Made by a program: the position numbers and the translations under genes
Notes under the pieces: model-generated
What the model was told of the DNA's origin: nothing
Database searches by the model: none
The model's input: only the letters and a program-made list of their open reading frames with translations
Source: DASUFI01 sp036274635
GTDB lineage: Bacteria > Planctomycetota > B15-G4
NCBI GenBank assembly: GCA_036274635.1
Contig: DASUFI010000303.1
Coordinates: 1-17,972, forward strand
Direction of reading: 5' to 3'
DNA: 17,972 bases
Part shown: positions 14,425 to 17,972 of the stretch, piece after piece
Position numbering within the stretch: position 1 is the stretch's first letter
Layout of the letters: every line of letters starts with the position of its first letter

Positions 14425-16131
14425 ATGACTACCTCGCCGATCCCCGCGACGCCCACTCGAGCCGCCGCCGGCAGCGGCGAGCGCCGGTCCGCGCGCGTGC
14501 TGCTCCCGCTGCTGGGCGTCGCTGCGCTGCTGGGGCTGGTCTTCCTGCTGCCCACGCGCGACGAGTCGGCCCAGCGCCCGGCGACGGCGCGGCTGGGCAG
14601 CCTGCGCATCGAGCTCGATGAGCCGCCCGACTGGGCGCGCGACCGCGGGCGGGACGAGATCACGCGCTGCCTCGACCGGCTCGACTGGGGCAGCCACGCG
14701 TCCGAGGCCGCCGCGCGCGAGGTGCTGGGCCGGCACGCGGGCCAGCTCGCGCCCGAGCTGCTCTCGCGCCTCGCGACCGTGGGCGACCGCGACCCGGTGC
14801 TGGCCAGCAAGCTGGTCGAGCTGCTGGGTGCCGAGGATCCCGATGCTCCCGGCGTGCTGGACGAGCTCGTGGCGCGCGGCCTGTCCTTCAACGGCCTCGA
14901 GGCGCGCGCGGCGCTGCGCATCCTGGCGCGCACCGACCGGCCGCGCGCGGTGACCGCGGTGCGCACGCGGCTCTTCGACACCGACCCCGACCTCGCCGGC
15001 TACGCCCGCGGCGCCCTGGCCGACCTCGCGCGCCGCGGCAACCCCGAAGCGCGCGACGTCATCCTGAGCGAGCTGGAGAAGGACCCGGTGGACGTGGACC
15101 TGGCCTACCTCGCCGTGGCCTCCGGCTTCCCGCACGCCGAGCGCACCGACACGCTCCTGCGGCGGATCGCGGAGAGGGGCAACGGCACCGTGCGCCTCGT
15201 GGCGCTCACCGGCCTGCTGGCGCGCGACGACGCGTGGGCCGCGGACCAGCTGCTGGAGCTGCTGCGCAATGGCGGCCTCGACGTGCGCCAGCAGGTCTGG
15301 CGCGCCGCGGCCACGGCCAACAAGGTCTTCGGCCAGGACGAGTGGTCGCAGACGCTGAAGGACAACATCTTCTCCATCTCGTCCTGCGTCGTGGACGTCC
15401 TGCTCGTGGCCTACGACACCGGCCACCCCGAGGCGGCGCGGGCGCTGGAGCTGCTCGAGCGCGAGGCCACCAACCCGAGCTCGAGCGTGCAGTCGCTGGT
15501 GCTGGACGAGCTCTTCAAGCGCCGGCACCCGAACGTCATCGAGACCTTGCGCGGGGAGCTCCCCTCGCTCACCGGCACGAACCTCGGCCTGACCGTCGAC
15601 CGCATCATCATGGGCCCCAAGGACCGGCCGGCGGACCTGGCGCTGCGCGCCGACCTCGCGCAGCTGGCGCTGACCCGACTGGAGAACGATCGCGAGCTGC
15701 GCGACGTGGACCGCGTCTCGCTCTGCCGACTGCTCGCGGACATCGCGCCGGAGCCGAGCGCCCCGGTGCTGGTCGACTACGCCCTCGGGCGGCGCGGCGC
15801 CTCACCGGTGGTCGCGGAGGCGGTGGCCGACATGCTCGGTCCGCTGGGCGACGCGGGGCTGGCCCGCCTGCAGCCCGAGCTGGGCACGCCCGCGGTCGAC
15901 GAGCTGGCGGTCTACGCGGCATCCCAGGCGCGCTCGCCCGCGGCGCTGCCGCTGCTCGAGCAGATCATCCAGGCGCCCGGGACCGCGCCCGCCCTGCGCG
16001 TCGCGGCGCTGGATTGCATCGCGCTCATCCCGAGCGGGCCGCGCGAGGAGCTGCTGCGCCGGATCATCCCGACCCTGGGCGACCCGGAGCTCGCGCACCG
16101 CGCGCAGCTCATCTTCTGGAACTACTTGTGA
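14425..16131 (+). CDS. Membrane-anchored HEAT-repeat protein
   Basis: The product is 568 residues. A short Arg-flanked N-terminus is followed by one membrane helix (about 24-42, VLLPLLGVAALLGLVFLLP), so the rest should be periplasmic. From about residue 70 to the end it is a run of helix pairs of roughly 30-40 residues, typical of HEAT/PBS-type repeats: SKLVELLGAEDPDAPGVLDE, AVTAVRTRLFDTDPDLAGYA, GNGTVRLVALTGLLARDDAW, SPVVAEAVADMLGPLGDAGL, PALRVAALDCIALIPSG. Such solenoids act as binding scaffolds; no catalytic motif is seen. GGAGG is 4 nt before the ATG. The final codons overlap by 10 nt the end of the convergent gene on the other strand. Function is unknown. Confidence 0.8.
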   Translation: MTTSPIPATPTRAAAGSGERRSARVLLPLLGVAALLGLVFLLPTRDESAQRPATARLGSLRIELDEPPDWARDRGRDEITRCLDRLDWGSHASEAAAREVLGRHAGQLAPELLSRLATVGDRDPVLASKLVELLGAEDPDAPGVLDELVARGLSFNGLEARAALRILARTDRPRAVTAVRTRLFDTDPDLAGYARGALADLARRGNPEARDVILSELEKDPVDVDLAYLAVASGFPHAERTDTLLRRIAERGNGTVRLVALTGLLARDDAWAADQLLELLRNGGLDVRQQVWRAAATANKVFGQDEWSQTLKDNIFSISSCVVDVLLVAYDTGHPEAARALELLEREATNPSSSVQSLVLDELFKRRHPNVIETLRGELPSLTGTNLGLTVDRIIMGPKDRPADLALRADLAQLALTRLENDRELRDVDRVSLCRLLADIAPEPSAPVLVDYALGRRGASPVVAEAVADMLGPLGDAGLARLQPELGTPAVDELAVYAASQARSPAALPLLEQIIQAPGTAPALRVAALDCIALIPSGPREELLRRIIPTLGDPELAHRAQLIFWNYL

Positions 16132-16661
16132 GCCGGCAGCTCCACCGGCCACCAGGGCGTGCGCGGCTGGCCGATCTCGGGGTCGGGGAAGTCGGGCGGA
16201 AAGGCGTAGTCGGTGCCGCTGCGGCCGAGCCGGTTCTGGCCCTCCCAGGCCTGCCCGTCGTCCGCGACCTGGAACTCGCGGTTGCCGGTGACGCCGAAGC
16301 GCGCCGGCCAGGCGCGCAGGATCCAGCCCGGCGCCAGGTGGCCGCTGCGTTCGTCGCGCCGCGTCTGGCTGGCGAGGCCGTAGACGTAGGCGTCGTTCGT
16401 GGCATAGGCGATGGCGTCGGTGCTCGGGCCCTGCAGAGGGCGCAGCGCGGGCAGCGCCGCCAGCGCGGCGCGCGCGAGGTCGGAGCGCGGGTTGCCGTCG
16501 CTCACGAGCTCGCGGCAGGCCTGCTGCAGGTCGGCCAGCGTGGCCAGTGCGGCCGCCTCGCCCTGCTGCAGCCGCTCGGAGCGTGCGGACTCCTGCAGCC
16601 GCAGGCCCGCGCCCACCAGCACGAGGAGCAGCAGCAGCAGCGGGCCCGCGACGCGCGACAT
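16122..16661 (-). CDS. Pseudopilin-like membrane protein
   Basis: The product is 179 residues from ATG 16661. In-frame ATGs at 16670 and 16712 exist, but a TACGAT box at 16674-16669 lies 7 nt before 16661 and overlaps or follows them, favouring 16661. A single N-terminal helix (about 5-20, Leu-rich) is followed by a long helix with ATLADLQQACRELVSDG. A C-terminal globular part contains AWPARFGVTGNREFQVADDGQAWE and SGTDYAFPPDFP. An N-terminal helix followed by a beta region with a GVTGNREFxVxDxG strand pair resembles pseudopilin-like or DUF2950-like secreted proteins; no clear prepilin peptidase site is visible. Function is unknown. It is convergent with the HEAT-repeat gene and overlaps its end. 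Confidence 0.7.
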   Translation of the reverse strand: MSRVAGPLLLLLLVLVGAGLRLQESARSERLQQGEAAALATLADLQQACRELVSDGNPRSDLARAALAALPALRPLQGPSTDAIAYATNDAYVYGLASQTRRDERSGHLAPGWILRAWPARFGVTGNREFQVADDGQAWEGQNRLGRSGTDYAFPPDFPDPEIGQPRTPWWPVELPAHK

Positions 16662-16668
16662 GCGGCCC

Positions 16669-16674
16669 ATCGTA
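16669..16674 (-). promoter_or_regulatory. -10 box (TACGAT) placed for leaderless transcription
   Basis: The minus strand reads GCTACGAT, identical to the octamer before the phosphodiesterase gene at 4515. The hexamer ends 7 nt before the ATG at 16661, so transcription would start within one base of the start codon. No -35 is evident. Confidence 0.45.
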
Positions 16675-16710
16675 GCCGCGACACCGTCCGACCCCGCGCG
16701 GGAAGCGTGC

Positions 16711-17972
16711 ATGTCGCGCGCTGAGGCCCGCGCGCTGGCGCGCACCCTCCGGCGCGCCGGCCACGAGGCCGTCTTCGCGGGCGGAGCCGTGCGCGACCGC
16801 CTGCTCGGCCTGCGGGGCGGGGACGTGGACATCGCCACCTCGGCCACGCCGGCGCAGGTGCAGGCGCTCTTCCCGCGCACCGTGCTGGTGGGCGAGGCCT
16901 TCGGCGTGGTCAAGGTGCCCGGCGCGCGCGGCCAGTACGACGTGGCCACCTTCCGCCGCGACGTCGGCATCGGCGACGGCCGGCACCCCGCGGCCATCGA
17001 GCCCTCCACGCTGGCCGACGACGTGCAGCGCCGCGACTTCACCATCAACGGCCTGGTCGAGGACCCCTTCACGGGCGAGGTGACCGACCTCGTCGGCGGC
17101 CGCGCCGACCTGCAGGCCGGCATCGTGCGCGCCATCGGCGACCCGGAGCTGCGCTTCCGCGAGGACGCGCTGCGGCTGCTGCGCGGCGTGCGCTTCGCCG
17201 CGCGCCTCGGCTTCCGCATCGAGCCGGCCACCTTCGCGGCCATGCGCGCCGCCGCCGAGCGCCTGCGCCTCGTGTCCGGCGAGCGCGTGCGCGACGAGCT
17301 GGGCAGGATGCTCGTGCACGCCTCGCGCCGCCGCGCGGTCGAGCTGCTGGACGAGAGCGGCCTGCTGCCCGTCATCCTGCCCGAGCTGCCGCCCATGCAG
17401 GGCTGCGAGCAGCCGCCCGAGTTCCATCCCGAGGGCGACGTCTGGGTGCACACGCTGCTGGCCCTGGAGCACCTGCCCGCGCGGCCCAGCTTCGAGCTGG
17501 CGCTGGGCATGCTGCTGCACGACGTCGGCAAGCCGCCCACCTTCGTGCGCGCGCCCGATCGCATCCGCTTCGACGGCCACGTCGAGCTCGGGGCGCAGAT
17601 GGCCGAGGCCATCTGCGGGCGGCTGCGGATGTCGAACGCCTCGACCCAGCGCGTCGTGGCGCTGGTGGCCGACCACCTGGTCTTCATGAACGTGCCCGAG
17701 ATGCGCCCGGCGCGGCTGCGGCGCCTGCTGGCCGAGCCGCACTTCCCCGAGCTGCTGCAGCTGTACAAGGCCGACGTGGCCGCCTGTCACGGGATCTACA
17801 GCGCGCTGCCGCGCATCACCGCCACGCGCCGCGAGCTGCGGCAGCAGGCGCTGATCCCGCCGCCGCTGCTGCGCGGCGAGGACGTGCTGGCGCTGGGCGT
17901 GCCGCCGGGCCCGCGCGTGGGGGAGCTGCTGCGCGAGGCGGCCGACCGGCAGATGGAGGGCGGCCTCGCGGA
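16711..17972 (+). CDS. cca: CCA-adding-type tRNA nucleotidyltransferase with HD domain, 3' end outside window
   Basis: The frame is open for 420 codons from ATG 16711, with GGAAG 5 nt before it, and runs off the window. It is a class II nucleotidyltransferase: GGAVRDRLLG (24-33), metal Asps D38 and D40 (GDVDIAT), GEAFGVVKV (61-69), the flexible-loop region VGIGDGRHP (85-93), RRDFTING (107-114) and EDALRLLRGVRFAARLGF (151-168). An HD phosphohydrolase domain follows: H247, HD 270-271 in LLHDVGKPPTF, and H290. It lacks the poly(A) polymerase IIGRRFxL signature, so it repairs or completes tRNA 3' CCA ends rather than making A-tails. Because the flexible loop is present, it is a full CCA-adding or an A-adding enzyme rather than a CC-adding one; sequence reading alone cannot separate these. 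Its start is 49 nt from the divergent pseudopilin-like gene. Confidence 0.87.
   Translation, partial: MSRAEARALARTLRRAGHEAVFAGGAVRDRLLGLRGGDVDIATSATPAQVQALFPRTVLVGEAFGVVKVPGARGQYDVATFRRDVGIGDGRHPAAIEPSTLADDVQRRDFTINGLVEDPFTGEVTDLVGGRADLQAGIVRAIGDPELRFREDALRLLRGVRFAARLGFRIEPATFAAMRAAAERLRLVSGERVRDELGRMLVHASRRRAVELLDESGLLPVILPELPPMQGCEQPPEFHPEGDVWVHTLLALEHLPARPSFELALGMLLHDVGKPPTFVRAPDRIRFDGHVELGAQMAEAICGRLRMSNASTQRVVALVADHLVFMNVPEMRPARLRRLLAEPHFPELLQLYKADVAACHGIYSALPRITATRRELRQQALIPPPLLRGEDVLALGVPPGPRVGELLREAADRQMEGGLA

Noticed and set aside
16621..16645. CAG/GCA-rich tract considered as a microsatellite
   Set aside because: It encodes the Leu-rich membrane helix of the minus-strand gene (CTG codons), so protein composition explains it.
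16661..16712. Earlier ATGs (16670, 16712) for the pseudopilin-like gene
   Set aside because: The TACGAT box overlaps 16670 and lies downstream of 16712, and the extra residues would put a charged stretch before the membrane helix; 16661 fits best, though 16670 is not excluded.

Overview
The window is a very GC-rich bacterial chromosomal segment, tightly packed with protein genes. I see no tRNA, rRNA, CRISPR array, transposase or integrase. The organism is probably a high-GC Planctomycetota or a similarly distant Gram-negative lineage such as Myxococcota or Acidobacteriota. This rests on gene style only: a SEYGI-type alkaline-phosphatase-superfamily enzyme, a membrane-anchored HEAT-repeat protein, a pseudopilin-like small protein, small lipoproteins and a YmfF/YmfH-type M16 pair. 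It is a low-confidence inference.

The genes lie in short units whose strand flips at every boundary. (A) 1-4170, minus: a four-gene overlapping operon read right to left: radical SAM/SPASM protein, GT9 heptosyltransferase-like glycosyltransferase, a second radical SAM protein, and a multi-membrane-span TMTC-like GT-C glycosyltransferase that leaves the window. (B) 4171-4514: a 344-nt divergent intergenic region rich in perfect hairpins. (C) 4515-6628, plus: alkaline-phosphatase-superfamily phosphodiesterase and a divergent NAD kinase-like protein, overlapping ATGA. (D) 6638-9357, minus: a BtpA-family TIM barrel followed by a poly(A) polymerase (PcnB type) with a long Arg/Gly-rich tail. (E) 9441-12900, plus: an inactive and an active M16 peptidase subunit, then tRNA dimethylallyltransferase MiaA, all overlapping. 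(F) 12910-14274, minus: a small lipoprotein and a TPR-like lipoprotein. (G) 14425-16131, plus: a membrane-anchored HEAT-repeat protein. (H) 16122-16661, minus: a pseudopilin-like protein. (I) 16711-end, plus: a CCA-adding-type tRNA nucleotidyltransferase with an HD domain, cut by the window end.

Three themes stand out. First, unit A looks like a surface-glycan or glycoconjugate pathway pairing two radical SAM enzymes with two glycosyltransferases; its product is unknown, and it is the best candidate here for an undescribed system. Second, RNA maturation recurs: PcnB, MiaA and the CCA enzyme. Third, several units begin with a TANNNT box, usually in the form GCTANNNT, only 6-12 nt before the start codon. 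This suggests leaderless or nearly leaderless transcription and helps decide starts at 4515, 9357, 9441 and 16661. Convergent units are 9 nt apart or overlap, with no recognisable terminators.
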